From Pycnopodia helianthoides (Eukaryota; Echinodermata; Asteroidea; Forcipulatida; Asteriidae), in assembly GCA_032158295.1 (NCBI GenBank), contig CM063260.1, positions 9,156,767 through 9,220,766 on the forward strand: a stretch of DNA of 64,000 bases. The letters are read 5' to 3'. Shown here one piece after another: positions 11,821-24,900 of the stretch. Position numbers and translations under genes: made by a program. Under the pieces are notes generated by a model. The model worked only from the letters and a program-made list of their open reading frames with translations, was not told where the DNA came from and did not search any database. Within the stretch, counting starts at the first letter, position 1, and each line of letters opens with the position of its first letter.

Positions 11821-14800
11821 ATGGCGATTATGTACAGATGTTGCTGCTGCGGTGTTAGGGCTGGCTCCCTCGTTGTAGCTGTCTGGTCACTGGTAGGCCA
11901 CACCTTGTTATACTTTTTGTTTTTGGCCAATATTATTTGAATCTGTTTTGCTCACATATGCTTTGCCTCACTGACAATTGAGTAAAAACGTTTAATGTGA
12001 TTGTTCAGTTCAAGTCGTATTGCTATATCAAGATTAACAGAGAATTCTAAGAACCAGATATATGTGGCATGTTATGGGTTGAGACAGGTGTCTATTAATA
12101 CTCCGACCTCCCTTTGAGTAATTTTGAGAAAGTATATACTGTGTATGATGTTGTCTAAAAACTGAAATTATCTGTACGATGCAGTATGACCAAACCAACT
12201 GCCTTGAAACTTTAATCACTAATGGATTTGTTTTAAAGAGTATAACATGGTAAGATTGAAAAGAGGGTTCACAGATTGACACATAATTTACTAAAAGATT
12301 TCCCCTGAAAAGTTTTATTTTTTGAGAAATTAGTAACACAATTAGTTTTGATATGTCAGTCCGAAGTACGGTATTTGAAGCAGTGGTGGTTAGTCCATTA
12401 CTCTATGGTTAGTCGGACTAGTTTGTCGTGAATCTGATGACCATTTGAATTGAACTTTCACAGGTTTGGAATTTCGTGGTGAGTCACACAAAGTGCGGAT
12501 CAGGTCTTTGACAATGTTGGCCGCGTGATTTTGGGGGCCAATTAGGCCTATACGCCATTGTTATCCCTATTCATATGCATTGATTTTTGTGGTGATTAAT
12601 ATTGGTTGTCCGACGTCACAAAAGTTGTTAACAAATAATAACCACGAAGACACCATGAAGGCGGGAGTTGGCTGATTTGCATCATAGTAACTGGTAGAAA
12701 ATGTCACCCTCCCTCTTTGCGAAGTGCGGAGAGACAGACGGCCGACCATAATTGACAACACTGCCCCATGTTATACTCTCCTCCAAATGGCCGGAGTGAA
12801 CTGGAGTCCCTTGCCTGGAGGATCCTCCATAAAGAAGATGGCTGACAAATGGCTGCCCTGACATTACGAGCAACAACTCCAAAGAAGAAGACCACAATCT
12901 TTTACTCTATAGTGTGTGCCAGTTAAGATTTGAATTTTTCTCACATAAATAGATAGCTGGAGGATCTTCTTTTGTTCAGAGCTGCGCAACCATTGCTGCA
13001 AATGATGACGCATCGGGTAAGGAAAGCTCTCCTTCGCTTTAAGAAAAACTCAATAATTTAAAGAGTTAGAGCATAGAGCAAGGAACAGATGAATATAGTA
13101 TCCGATAATGGGCATTGACGTAAGAATCAAGATTGACCACAGTGAGCAGTGAAAAAAAGGCTATTGACTATAGGGGCAATGAATAAAAACACACAGTCCT
13201 TGAATATAAAGAGCATTGGGAGTAAGTTCTAGAGGCACAAAAGTTGTCATGAGAAATATTGTTTTGCATCATTGGCAATTGATATTCATAATGTTATGAT
13301 AAACGCTTCATCTTAATATTGTCAGGTGACGCTAATAAGCGTTGCTGTGGTCCAACACCTTAAACTTAACGTCAGGGTCCTTGCTCTCTGCCCTGACCGA
13401 GCATAGTTCACGATGGGTTAGTGGAACATTGTCGGAACCCTTCGGTGCTCTATAATCTTTGATCGGAACGAACAGTAGTGTCTGTCTTGCGGACCATACT
13501 ATAATAGCTAGGCCTTTTATACTTGGTAAAGAATAATCGAACCCAGTGCCAAATTCGTTTCTGTTTGAGCGCCGCTTTTCTGCAAGACTGTGGTTGAATC
13601 AGATTGTAATCGATTATGTGTTCGTGTCGGTCACAAAGAGTATCTCAACAAAGTTTGTAGTCTTGTGTTCCCAGACTTAAACCATTTACTTTTTTTACAC
13701 GAGGCTAGTTTGTGCTTTAAACACTCAGTTGTAGTTTGGTTTTAAGGGCGTAAACTCTATTATCGTCACACTAATGAAAGTGTAGATTTTGTGCAACATC
13801 GGTTATACTGAAAATGATAGTTTTCACAGATATGCACTCACTTCACACATCACTGTCTCTAAATGCGCATTGTGGATATGACAACTGCAAATGCGTTGTG
13901 GTGCAGGAAAAACAATCAATTGTGCAGTTTGTGGTCAAGCATGATACCATAGTACCACAAGAATGGGTCAAAGATCTTATTTAGAAGTGGAGTCATCACG
14001 GGTCTTGCCTATTTGGGGCGTGTCATGTTTTCTATAAAACAAATTGGGGTGGAGAACTGAACAAAAAATTAATAAAGTGAAGACCTGACTGTTTGCCTCA
14101 AAATGAATGCCTTGAGAAAGATACTGTATAATAACAGCAGATATCAGGATAGGCATAATGCCCTTTTGTAGGCCGGGGAACGGTTTTGATAGAAGATTCA
14201 TGCTTTTACCACAAAGCGCAAACTGCTCCAAACCTGGCAGCTGCTACTGAGAAAAGATCGAGAAAACTAAACTTAGCGTTATTTAACTTTCTACCTCCAT
14301 GGTGTAATTATGTGGTAATAGATGAGAGTCGTTTTTACAAAGTTCTACTTTAATATTGTTTTCTTTTTTGAAGTTGGTGTACGAGTTGTTCAGGAATGGA
14401 TGTTTCAGTCAATTTGTTGCTTTGTGTGGCTGCAATATTGCTGATCGTAGGGGTCGTTAAGGTAAGAACGTTTAATTTCAAACAATGAAGTGCTAAAGGA
14501 ATAAATATAGTCAACGATGCACATTGCCACGCTGGAGGGGGGTTGGGGTTGGACAGAGGGGGTAACGCCACCACCGCGCGCCTCAGTTGAAAATAATCTC
14601 GTTTGACTCTCACACTGCGGACAAAACCAATAACCATCTGCGAACATACCATGTACATTGCGGCAGTGTAGTGTTGAAAATCTCTCACAATCATTGACCT
14701 CACGTGGGCAATCAACTTAACTGAACAAAGCGATCAATGTATTTGAGCTTATGTTTTTGCGTGGGGTTAACTTAAAACATACTTAAATCATCTTGAAGCT

Positions 14801-17800
14801 TGCATGTTATTAGAGTCCATAGTATTCATGCTAAAAATCCTTGGTACCCGTAAGTCTCTCGACCTTCTTCCATGCACGCATGGAGTAGTCCTTTATGTCA
14901 CAGAAGCAATAAAATGGCTCCCTTGGATTACTGTTATTATTTCGGTTGCTAGAATTATACCACAAAGACATGTTTTCCCATTCGCGATGCAGAATTTAAC
15001 CACCTGTGAATGTATGGCAAACAAAAACGATCGAACTTTCACGCTCAGTTTTCTTGAAACACAAATTTGCACCTTAATAAATGCTTACGACTCTTTCCCG
15101 GTCTTTGGAAAAGTGACGTAAGCAATTAATGTGACATTTTGTCACAATTTCATTGCGTCCTTCTTCCAGGCACACCTCGAGATGTCCTACAGGCTGTAGA
15201 GAGTTTCAGTTAAAATTATATACACAATATTATCACAATGGTCGCAAAAAAGAGAGAACAAAGTAACAAATAAAACAACCTGGTATTGTTTTTATTGATA
15301 ATATTTTGTCTTATTTTATAATCATTTGAAGAATACCAAAGGAATGTTGATTCCCTACATCGTCTGCCAGAGCATGATCATCCTCTATTATGGTGGTCTT
15401 GCGATTGCAGTCGTCATTTATCTTTGTGTAAGTTCATTCCTTTATCTAATCTAATCTATATATTATAGCAGTCAATTCTAAATGTGGTTACAATTATTTG
15501 AAGGGATTTGAATAAGCAACTTTGCGGTGTGAAATAACCTTTTTCGCGCATAGCAGAGAAATAACAATATTCAAAATAATAACATGCAATAAGTGTTTTG
15601 ATTCTGAGTAGAGGTTTCGTAAAAAACAAAAAACAAAAACAAACACGATCTCAGATCTGTGTTTCATTTTTCATTTTTAATGATTGCACGTGGGGAGGGG
15701 GGGGGAGATGAGTTCCAGTAGATAGTTAGATTATGGAATTTGAAAGTTCCAAAAGTTAGCCTGTACTTCATTTTGACTCCTAAAAGACTAAAAATGAATT
15801 TACTCCTAAACTAAAAGACATAAATGTGCTTTCCCGTTCATGTATTTGAAAATTAGGCCGACGGAGATTTCAACTATTTGAACCTTGAGCCTCCTGCTGG
15901 TGTGGACCCCGTGGAATGGGCATACTCTGTTAGGACTATTTACATCGTTGCTGTCGTCCTCTACGCCCTTCTCGAGTTGATTCAGGTGAGGCTGTCAGAC
16001 AACCACAAAGTAGGCCTACAACTTTAAAGGAACATTACAGAATTGGTTTTTGCTAACAAAACAGTTGCTGGCAGTGTAAGCACTTTATGTAATCCACCAT
16101 ATACATAAACTGACAAACCTGTAGAAGTTTGAGATAGATCGGCCATCTGGGTCACGAGAAAATAGCGAAAAACCGATTACACATTTGCATGAAATCATAC
16201 AGGTTCAACAAATGAATAAAACGCTCACTGAGCGGTACTCCAATCGGAAAATTAGTTTAATAATTTCTCATCAAATATGGCATTTCAGACAGAAATATTT
16301 CAAGGGATGTTTTCTACTATCATCATCATTAGACCGTGTAAGTTTTATGTAAATCTGTGATCAAGAGTATATTTTACAAGTTTTTTCTTACCAATTCTGT
16401 AATGTTCCTTTAAACTGAAAAGTAGAATTTAGTCAGATTTTTAGTATGATACAACTAGAATTTGAAATTGTAGCATTGGTGAAATTCATTTCAGTCTGAA
16501 AGTTCACTGATTATAGCATTTAAACCAGTACTGATCCTCCACAGAAATAGTTGTATCTGAAATATTGATGAAGTTGAGAAAATGTGATGGGTAGCGCGAC
16601 GTATCATGAGCGAGCATGCAAGGCGTGCTGGAAAAAAGATAATGGAACGGCGAGATCGATCACCCCTGAGAACGAGACTGTTGAGAACGAGACTGTTGAG
16701 AACGAGATTGTCAATGTGGTGCACATTATCAAGACAACAGATTTGAAGGCGTTTTCAGTGATTGATTTAGTGATGTTGAATCACAGACAATAATTCGTCG
16801 CATTTTTCTCATATAGTGACGATTCAGAAAAATGTGCATTAAGTAAATTCACTTTGAAGTTGGACATGTATTCATCAGCAACATTTGGCACACAATCCTA
16901 CCACCCTACTCTACTGGTATCCCACAGTCTACTGACACGCCCTACTACACAGGGCACTCACACACAATGGCAACCCACACACAAACTCTGAGCCCTCCAA
17001 TCACAGTTCTCCTTTCAGAAGAACCAATCAGAACAGTGACTGACTCTACACTAAAACCTCAATGAATCCAATTTCCTACCAGTCCCGCCCACGGGTAGTA
17101 GTTAGTAAGCAGGACAGTTCTTTTCAGAACTGAGAAGTCTCCCAAATTCCGAAAATCTACTCCGCGGTAGTATAATAAATAGCAAGACAAGTTCTCTAAA
17201 GAACAAAATCTACACAGCAAAGTAGATAATTAAACACATGGTGTTACCACAAACCGAATATATATTCATTCGTTGCTTTTATATACTTTTTATCCTACAT
17301 TACAACTTGTCAAATAGAAGTTAACTTTTTAAGCAGTTCTTCTTCACATTTGTGTATGTTAATATTCAAAATGAAACAGTCTGAATAAACAATTATTACC
17401 TCATAAACCTAATCGTCGGTATGTAAATTCCTTCTTTTTGGGGGGGGGGGGTGGGGAGGAGAGAGTGGGGTGGAAGGGGTCGGATGGGATGGGTGTTGTT
17501 GGCATGTGGATTGGAAGGGAGTGGAGCTTTAAGTAAATTCAGACCGGGTTAAAAAAAATAACACAAACAAACAAAAACTTCCAACTATTTAAAGGGGGAG
17601 GAGTACACATGACATTTTCCCATTCCCTTTCGGCCTGGTTAACCTCCACTATTTCTCAAATGGGAAGGGACAGATTGGGTAATTTGTCCAAGTTAAAGTT
17701 GTACCCCTCAAGACACTTATTGAAATAACAAGTATGTTTGTTTTGTAATTGATTTGTTGTATATAAGCATACACAAACTTAAAAAAATTTTTTTTATCAA

Positions 17801-19599
17801 CAATGTTTGCACTTTTGGAATAATCATTTGATTTTGTTGGCACTAGTTTTGAAGGATTTCATTTAACAATCAAAACCTTGTTTACACCAATAATTTTGTA
17901 AATTCTGATTTACAAAATAGGAATTTTATTATATGCTCCAACACATTTATTGGTAAAACCACTGATTTATAAAATCATGTTACTGTTGAATTTCTTCCAC
18001 CTAGACTAGAGGTTTCACTCAAAGTTGCCACTAATAATTGTATCATAAAACAGTAAAAACATTATTCATTCTTAAAGGAACATTACAGAATTGGTTTTTG
18101 CTAACAAAACAGTTGGTGGCAGTGTAAGCACTTTATATAATCCACCATATACATAAACTGACAAACCTGTAGAAGTTTGAGATCGATCGGCCATCTGGGT
18201 CACGAGAAAATAGTGCAAAACCGATTACAAATTTGCATGTGTTATACAATGCATGAATAAAACGCTCATGAGCGATAAACTCCAATCGGAAATTAATAGT
18301 GATTTATTTCTCATCAAATATGGCATTTCAGCCAGAAATATTTTGATGTTTTCTACTATCATCGTCATTAGACCATGTAAGTTTTATGTAAATCTGTGAT
18401 TAAAAGTTTATTTTACAATTACCAATTATGTAATGTGCCTTTAAGTAAAAACGAACCCTTGCAAAAAGTACACATCATGAGCATCATCTTTTAGACTTAA
18501 CCATGTAAATGATTATGGTACAATAATCAACAATTCATTTTTCGTACGCCAAATTTTTGAAGTTCATGTGAATACTGATTAATAAAATTTGCCTTTTACT
18601 GATGTCAAAAAAAAATGCACTTGAATCTGATCAAATTTTATTGGATTTCACAATATTCTTTTTGACAAGATTTCAGGTGCACGAAGTTTTTCTTGAAAAA
18701 TGCTCGAAAACGGCAAAATTTGATGGTTTCTTTTGGGAACCCTTCTTCTCCATTCCGGGAAGACCTTTGGAGTCACGTTTTAGTCTATTTGTAGCCCATC
18801 GGTGTGTCCCTTTAACAATACTCCACCATGAACGTATAATTATAGGCTTAACCATAATTAATTAGCATGATAGCTTTATGGCAAAAGTAGTTGAATTTCA
18901 ATTTATTGTGGTAAATATTGACATTCATTTATAGTTGCTGTGTCTTTTCTGTGTGATATCGCAATATCAAGAGATTAGAGATGGGCGTGGTGAAGGGGTG
19001 AGTATTCAAAGGCATTACGGGCAAATTACACTGTGTGGTTGCATACGGAATGTAATCAAAAAAGTGTACGCGTTATAAGAGACGTGGGTTAACAGTCTTT
19101 GAAACTTCAACACAGAAAAAGAAAGATAGAAGTGACGATTTTTTTCTGCTGCTTGATATTTAGTCGGCATAAATTGCGCATCTTCAACGCACAGTGCTTC
19201 CAAATCCTGTTGGAAATATATCAAAGAAACAGTGCTCCCCACCCAACTATCATTTTCAAAATAAGGAAAATACCAGTGACTGCCCATAATTTGAACTGCG
19301 GTTCTGATAATATGAACACTGGGTCTTTTCTACACAGCTGGCTCAATGTTTACTGACAATGTTTACACTTATCAATGAAATCAACATAACAGTGTGTACA
19401 GAATAACATGCAAACCATTTTGAATTTTCAGCCTCCACCACCAAGCACAACCATCGTCGTTCAGCAGCAGCACAGTGGGTTTACCACCAACATGGGAGGC
19501 TATGCACCACCGACCTACAATCCAGCAGTTGCACCACCAGTCGGCCAAACGCCCCCATCGACCTTTGATGACCAGACTGCCTACTACTCTAAGTCTTGA
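11821..19599 (+). CDS. Four-pass membrane protein with PPxY tail (LAPTM4/DUF4728-like), six exons
   Basis: Exons: 11821-11892, 12980-13016, 14394-14461, 15332-15427, 15857-15985 and 19432-19599; they sum to 570 bases, 189 residues. The N-terminus MAIMYRCCCCGVRAG resembles the Cys-rich cytosolic start of LAPTM4/Mtp proteins. Four hydrophobic segments follow: about 15-31, 48-64, the third in exon 4, and the fourth (VRTIYIVAVVLYALLEL) in exon 5. A loop rich in Pro/Asp lies between spans three and four. The tail is Pro/Gln-rich and carries PPTY (160-163), the type of motif bound by Nedd4-class WW domains in LAPTM proteins. Exon 2 is only 37 bases and least certain: it has a strong acceptor (TTTTGTTCAG) and donor (GTAAGG) and keeps frame, but makes the first luminal loop short. 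The likely site of action is the endolysosome; this rests on family resemblance only. A DUF4728 assignment is the main alternative. Confidence 0.72.
16024..16413 (+). mobile_element. TTAA MITE family A, copy 2
   Basis: Same ends as the copy at 8536, opposite orientation, flanked by TTAA at 16024-16027 and 16410-16413. It sits in the last intron of the tetraspan gene. Confidence 0.95.
17095..17290 (-). mobile_element. Penelope-like repeat segment, copy 1 (candidate)
   Basis: Read on the minus strand this shares GGTTTGTGGTAACACCATGTG, TATCTACTTTGCTGTGTAGA and TTCTTTAGAGAACTTGTCTT (quoted in pieces) with 32075-32160. It continues with self-complementary AGTTCTGAAAAGAACT. The paired copy at 32 kb goes on into a hammerhead-like motif, as in Penelope-like terminal repeats. 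Family assignment is inference. Confidence 0.5.
18072..18444 (+). mobile_element. TTAA MITE family A, copy 3
   Basis: Flanked by TTAA at 18072-18075 and 18441-18444. More diverged and slightly shorter than the others (ATGTGCCTTTAA at the right end, internal deletions). It is also in the last intron of the tetraspan gene, 1.7 kb from copy 2 and in the same direction. Confidence 0.93.
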
Positions 19600-19697
19600 A
19601 TCCCAAGCCGTCTTGACTACACCGTGTAACAGTTTGGTGTTCTAGGGAGGGTATACTTATTATAAATGCCGTGTCAACCAACGTAGATAAAACGAGT

Positions 19698-20083
19698 TTA
19701 AAGGCACTGGACACTATTGGTAATTACTCAAAATAATTATTAGCATAAAACCTTACTTGGTAACGAATAATGGGGAGAGGTTGACAGTATAAAACATTGT
19801 GAGAAACGGCTCTCTCTGAAGTGACATAGTTTTCGAGAAAGAAGTAATTTTCCACGAATTTGATTTCGAGACCTCAGAATTAGAATTTGAGGTCTCGAAA
19901 TTAACCATCTGAAAGCACACAACTTCGTGTGACAAGGGTGTTTTTTCTTTCAAAGTTATCTCGCAACTTCGACGACCAATTGAGCTCAAGTTTTTACAGG
20001 TTTGTTATGTTATCCATATGTTGAGATACATCAAGTGAGAAGACTGGTCTTGGACAATTACCAATAGTGTCCAGTGTCTTTAA
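19698..20083 (+). mobile_element. TTAA MITE family B, copy 1
   Basis: Inverted ends AAGGCACTGGACACTATTGG and a close complement (CCAATAGTGTCCAGTGTCTT), flanked by TTAA (19698-19701 and 20080-20083). It contains an internal palindrome GAGACCTCA...TGAGGTCTC. It lies about 100 bases after the stop of the tetraspan gene, so it is probably transcribed in its 3' untranslated region. Confidence 0.95.
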
Positions 20084-20088
20084 ATAAA
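20083..20088 (+). terminator. Candidate polyadenylation signal AATAAA
   Basis: AATAAA begins on the last base of the family B MITE, 484 bases after the tetraspan stop codon, and is followed by A-rich sequence. It is the first clear AATAAA after the coding region, so the MITE may have been built into the 3' untranslated region. A signal by sequence only. Confidence 0.4.
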
Positions 20089-21960
20089 GGATGCCGTAAA
20101 AAAATAATAAAAAAAAAACACTATCAGATATTGACTTTATAATGATTTCAGTCAGCAGAAGATAAGTATGCTTGTGAAATATATAGCAACTTTTCTTGAA
20201 GTTTTTTTTTAAATGTTAAAATCATGCTGTTTTTCTCTGTAAAATATTACTGCAAAATAAGAAATCAGTGCATTTTTAACTGTCTTTTGATTTTTGGCCT
20301 CCGTTAGCAAAACAGTTTGCCACATTTTATATCTCGAAAATATTATTGCATCATAGGCTTAATATCGAATTTAATTGAAAATGTTATGCTGTAAGTTAGA
20401 AAAATATTCAAATTGAAAATGTGCGGTAAAAATGAACCTGTTAGATCTACTAATAGTTCCTAAATAGAAATCTTGATTAATATAAAGTTAATTGAAGTAA
20501 CAAACAATGAGTCATCTGATAATCTGTGTTTCAATCCAATACATAACCATCAATCAATTACTTTTTGTTTCACAGATAACAGTTGGACACAACTTTTTAT
20601 AGCAAAGTTTGATAATGCCTCCGATCCTATACAAAGATGACGGGAACGAACATTCTTCAGATACCATTGTTGTTTCTTGTCTCATTGTCTTATAAAATGT
20701 TCTTCATTTGTTGCATCACCAGCTTGGTCCAATTTCATAGAGCTGCTTAAGCCGAACATATTAAACATTCGCTGCTAAGCAACAATAAACATGATACCAG
20801 TCACAGATTGCATGCAAATTATAAACTTAATGTTGTTGTGCTTTAGCCACTTTTTGTGCTTAAAAGAAGAAGCTCTATGAAATTGGACCCTGGTCTCATT
20901 TTGTTATCCTGAGGTTTGTTATTCAGAATAATTGACAATACAAATTTTTTCAAAAGTTGCTTGGGACCTTTTCTTTTTTCTGACAATACTCATCAGTTTA
21001 TATTATTATTTTGTCTAGAATTCCACATACAGTATGCAGAAACTTCATACTAAGTAATGTAGTGTTAATTAAGTAAAATGTGTGAAATTAACACTAGTTC
21101 AGCATTGTACAGGTATAATGCGTTTATCGGAGTGCGTGATCGGAGATGTATCAATATTTGGCAATATATTGTAAGAGATGAAAAATACATCAAGTTTATA
21201 TTCAGATAAGTTTTCAATTCCGAAGGAAGTAATTCGAGTCCATTAGTTAAAATAACGAATTAAAATTTATTTTGTTTAACGGAACGTCTAAATAAATAAA
21301 TCGTTGTATTCTTTGCTGTAACTTACTTCATTCTTTTGTCCATTCACTCATGCATACGTGGGCCCAGATCTGATATTTCGTTCCTGTAAGGTCATAACGC
21401 AGATTTGTATACAAGCTCATCACCCTCATCCCAGCGGTCTTGGATTAGGCCGGTGGGTCCGAGCGAATGTATCCATCTCCCCTGAGCTAATAGAAACCAA
21501 AGATTCTCAGTGAAAATGGTTGTAACAGGTCTCATTCGCAATGAGAACATGGAGCGATTGCTCCATGATGAGAACGAGGAAGTTCCCCCCCCCTATGTTT
21601 CAATTTCTTGAGCCTCGTTTTTGACAGGGTGTTCAGGCAAGACTTCTAATTTCATAATTTGACGTCATGTCATTGAACTGACACAGAGTGGACGGTAAAA
21701 GGATTTATATAATTTAAATTAATTCAATTTGTTTTTCAACCATTGACCCCCCCCCCCAAATAGTTATCACACAAAGAGTGACTAAAAAACTACAACCAAA
21801 AGAGGGCGTTTCGTCCAAAACGCTAGGGACATTAGTTTAGTACCCAGACTGTTACAAACAATATTAACTAAACGACTTGAGTAGCACCAGGTAATCTAAA
21901 TGAATTGAGAAAACCTGAGGCACTGACTGCGCTGGATTGCAATTACTGTTTTTCATTTCC
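20089..21960. other. Intergenic between tetraspan gene and DNAJC16
   Basis: No protein-like frames. It holds a GGTCCAATTTCATAGAGCT MITE (20726-20889) and AT-rich sequence. The DNAJC16 promoter should lie in the last few hundred bases; no defined element was recognised. Confidence 0.4.
20726..20889. mobile_element. Foldback MITE, GGNCCAATTTCATAGAGC family, copy 2
   Basis: The 19-bp perfect inverted ends GGTCCAATTTCATAGAGCT and complement, with TTAGCC/TTAAGC and GTGCTTA inner motifs, match the element at 2585-2852 in shortened form. Confidence 0.85.
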
Positions 21961-24900
21961 ATGAAGAAAATGGGGAATAAACTCTTAATTTATGTACTTT
22001 TAGTAGGCCTGATTACTGAAAGCATAAATTGTGGTTCATCACATAATTCTGACCCATACTCTGTTATCGGAGTAAGCAGAAAAGCTAGTTTGAATGAAAT
22101 AAAACAAGCTTACAAGAAACTGGCACGGCAATGGTAAGACAGTCAGTTAGATCATCATTGTCATGGAGGTAGAATTACTAATTCTCAATTAGAGACCGAA
22201 CGAAAATGCATTACTGTTGTTAATTAGTTTATAGGTGTGTTACTTGTTAGCGTGAACGTTAAACAATAATGTATTGTTAAATGTTAATGTTATTGTAATT
22301 TATAGTAAAGCAATAGTGGCGTGTTGTGGCCGGGCGGTCTACAGTACGGGTGCATAGACATTTTACAGGATTTTTTGCTGTGATGGGATTTCTTGCAATA
22401 GTCAGACATGACTAGTTTTAGGCATTCAATCCTGTTGTCATGCAGCTGACGTGCCGTGTGCAAAACATGTGCGAGCGATCTCCAAAAATACCTAAGTTAC
22501 TGGTAATTGTTATAAATCAAATAAGTAAAATGTACCTGAAATTTGAAAAATAAAATACTAATTTTACCTTTTGAAAACGTAAATAAAATGTTCGTATTTT
22601 CTATGGGTGTTTCAATTGAAAACAAGAAAGTAAAAAAAAAAATTATTAGCCCAACCAGAAAAAACTACCTGCCAAGATCTGCCTAAGGGGCCTTTTCACG
22701 CTGAACACAATGACGCTATTCACACCGTGCGAAACTGGATCGCTTTTGCCGAAAAGCTTGCCAAATAATTATTGTCTCAGCATTGTCAGATTTTACCACT
22801 ATGAGAGGACAATAACTTCCGATCATAGTAAGAAATCCGACTATTGAAGGGCTGGTAAGAATGTCCCGTAAAAAGTCTACGCACCCGTACTGGTCTATAC
22901 TGAGTGACTGTGAGTGATATACTCTAGAATTATGAGGTTTGATCCGCTATCGGCTCACTAGCCCAGGTTGGACTCCACCGTTGCATACTACGCGACGGTC
23001 AGTGCAGGCACTGACTGACGTCCTACCAGGGCTAATCGGCTCCATGAACCTCGTAGTAGAGGTACATACGTACAAATTCCTATTCAAAACTTTTTGTCAT
23101 TTACATTTATGCACCTGGAGTTCTCATTTTAAACCAGATCTCGCGAAAAATAGGCTCTACGTGTTCCTTGAACTCTCATTGAGCGTTGCATGGGTCAAGA
23201 AAATCCACTCCGCAAATTTCAAATTCTTACCGTAATTCCGTTCCCATTCAAACAGTGTTGTAACAAATATGGCGCTGGAGTCGCATGATTTGTGTACAAA
23301 ACCAACCCACAGTTGCCGGGACCAGCGTTGCTGCGCGCGGAGTACCAGTGTGTCGGTAGACTTTTTGCAAGTCCGGCCATGTGTGTGCGCTGCTGTGAAT
23401 TTTTTTCCCTATGACTTTTTTATTATCCTCTTACACTGTACATAATTTCAGGCATCCTGATAAGAACAAAGAAGATGGAGCCCAGGAGAAATTCATCCAG
23501 ATTCAACAAGCCTATGAGGTAAAATAAATCTGTTTTCAAGTTGTGATGAATTTGTTTAAACCCTTCATACATTTGTATACAATGTTGTTTTTAAACTCAG
23601 TTAACTGGGTGTAAGAGTCATACATGTACTGTATGGCATCATGTTTTATTTGTGATTTCCATTATGGTAGGCTTATATTTTTTACAGAGAATTGACTTTA
23701 TCAGAGTGGATTTTCTCTATGGCATAAGGGTGATTTAAGGTTTTATTGGTGTCAATATTTATTTTGTAAAGTCCATTATATGCACTCATCCCAACAGGCA
23801 TGACAGGTGCAATGTACTTGTCAGTTTGTAGACCCTAGAAGTGCCCTGTAGTGTAATGCCGTAATTCCTACTTTCAGAAATTGGAAATACGTTTAAAATT
23901 TCTAGAAGTAATGACTGCAATTAAGGCATACACACCAAAATTGACTTCTCAAACTTTATTAAGGTCCCAAATTAATTTCACTTTCACAAGGTTATTTTGA
24001 GGTCAGGTGGTCAACTTAAAGTTGTAACCAACACAACAATTTGTTATAAATAGGGCCCATTTAACTGGTCTTGCCAATACACCATGTACACGGACTGAAA
24101 ATTTGAAACGCTAGGACTAATCCTATCTCGAGTTAGGACGAGTAACTCGTCCTAACTTAGGATGGGTTCAGTGCGTCCTAACGTCTATGGATACGGAACT
24201 TAACGCGTCCTAAGTCCTAAGATTAATCCTAAGTTAGGAATAGTCTGGTGAAATCGACGGCTGGGCTCGATTTCACAAAGAGCTACGATTGATTTTAAGA
24301 GTGAATCAATCTTAATTGCTAGGCAAAATGTGAATCAAACTTAGCTGTTCAGAAAAGTGTAATGTTACAATACAAATCACTACGGTAATACTAATACTGA
24401 CAACTAATCTTAAGATAAATCTTAGTGCTTTGTGGAATGAAGCCCTATGACACTGCTTAGGTTAAGAATTGTACATCTCTAGTAATCATCCTGCTAAACT
24501 AAATTCATTAACCTTTTAGCATAAAAACTTACTTGGTAACTAGCAATAGAGAGCTGTTGATAGTATAAAACATTGTGAGAAACGGCTCCCTCTGAAGTAA
24601 CGTAGTTTTTGAGAAAGAAGTAATTTCTCAGTGAAATATTTGAATTGGTTTTGAGACCTCGCGCGTGAGGTCTCGAAATCAAAATCAAGCATCTGAAAGC
24701 ACACAACTTCGTGTGACAACATGGACAAAGGTGTTTTTTCTTCCATTATTATCTCGCAACTTCGACGACCAATTGAGTTCAAATTTTCACAGGTTTGTTA
24801 TTTTGTGCATATGTTGAGATACACCAAGTGAGAAGATTGGACTTTGACAATTACCAAAGGTGTCCAGTGTCTTTGAGAGCAGCAATAAGCAGCAGCATGT

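Noticed and set aside
12460..12480. A 15-base microexon (GTTTGGAATTTCGTG) between AG and GTGAGT in the tetraspan gene
   Set aside because: It falls in a fragment of a MITE related to families B and C (the TTTCACAGGTTTG motif), so the splice-like bases come from the repeat.
14804..15121. A 105-codon frame in an intron of the tetraspan gene
   Set aside because: It has no recognised domain, lies between two supported exons and cannot be joined in frame with them.
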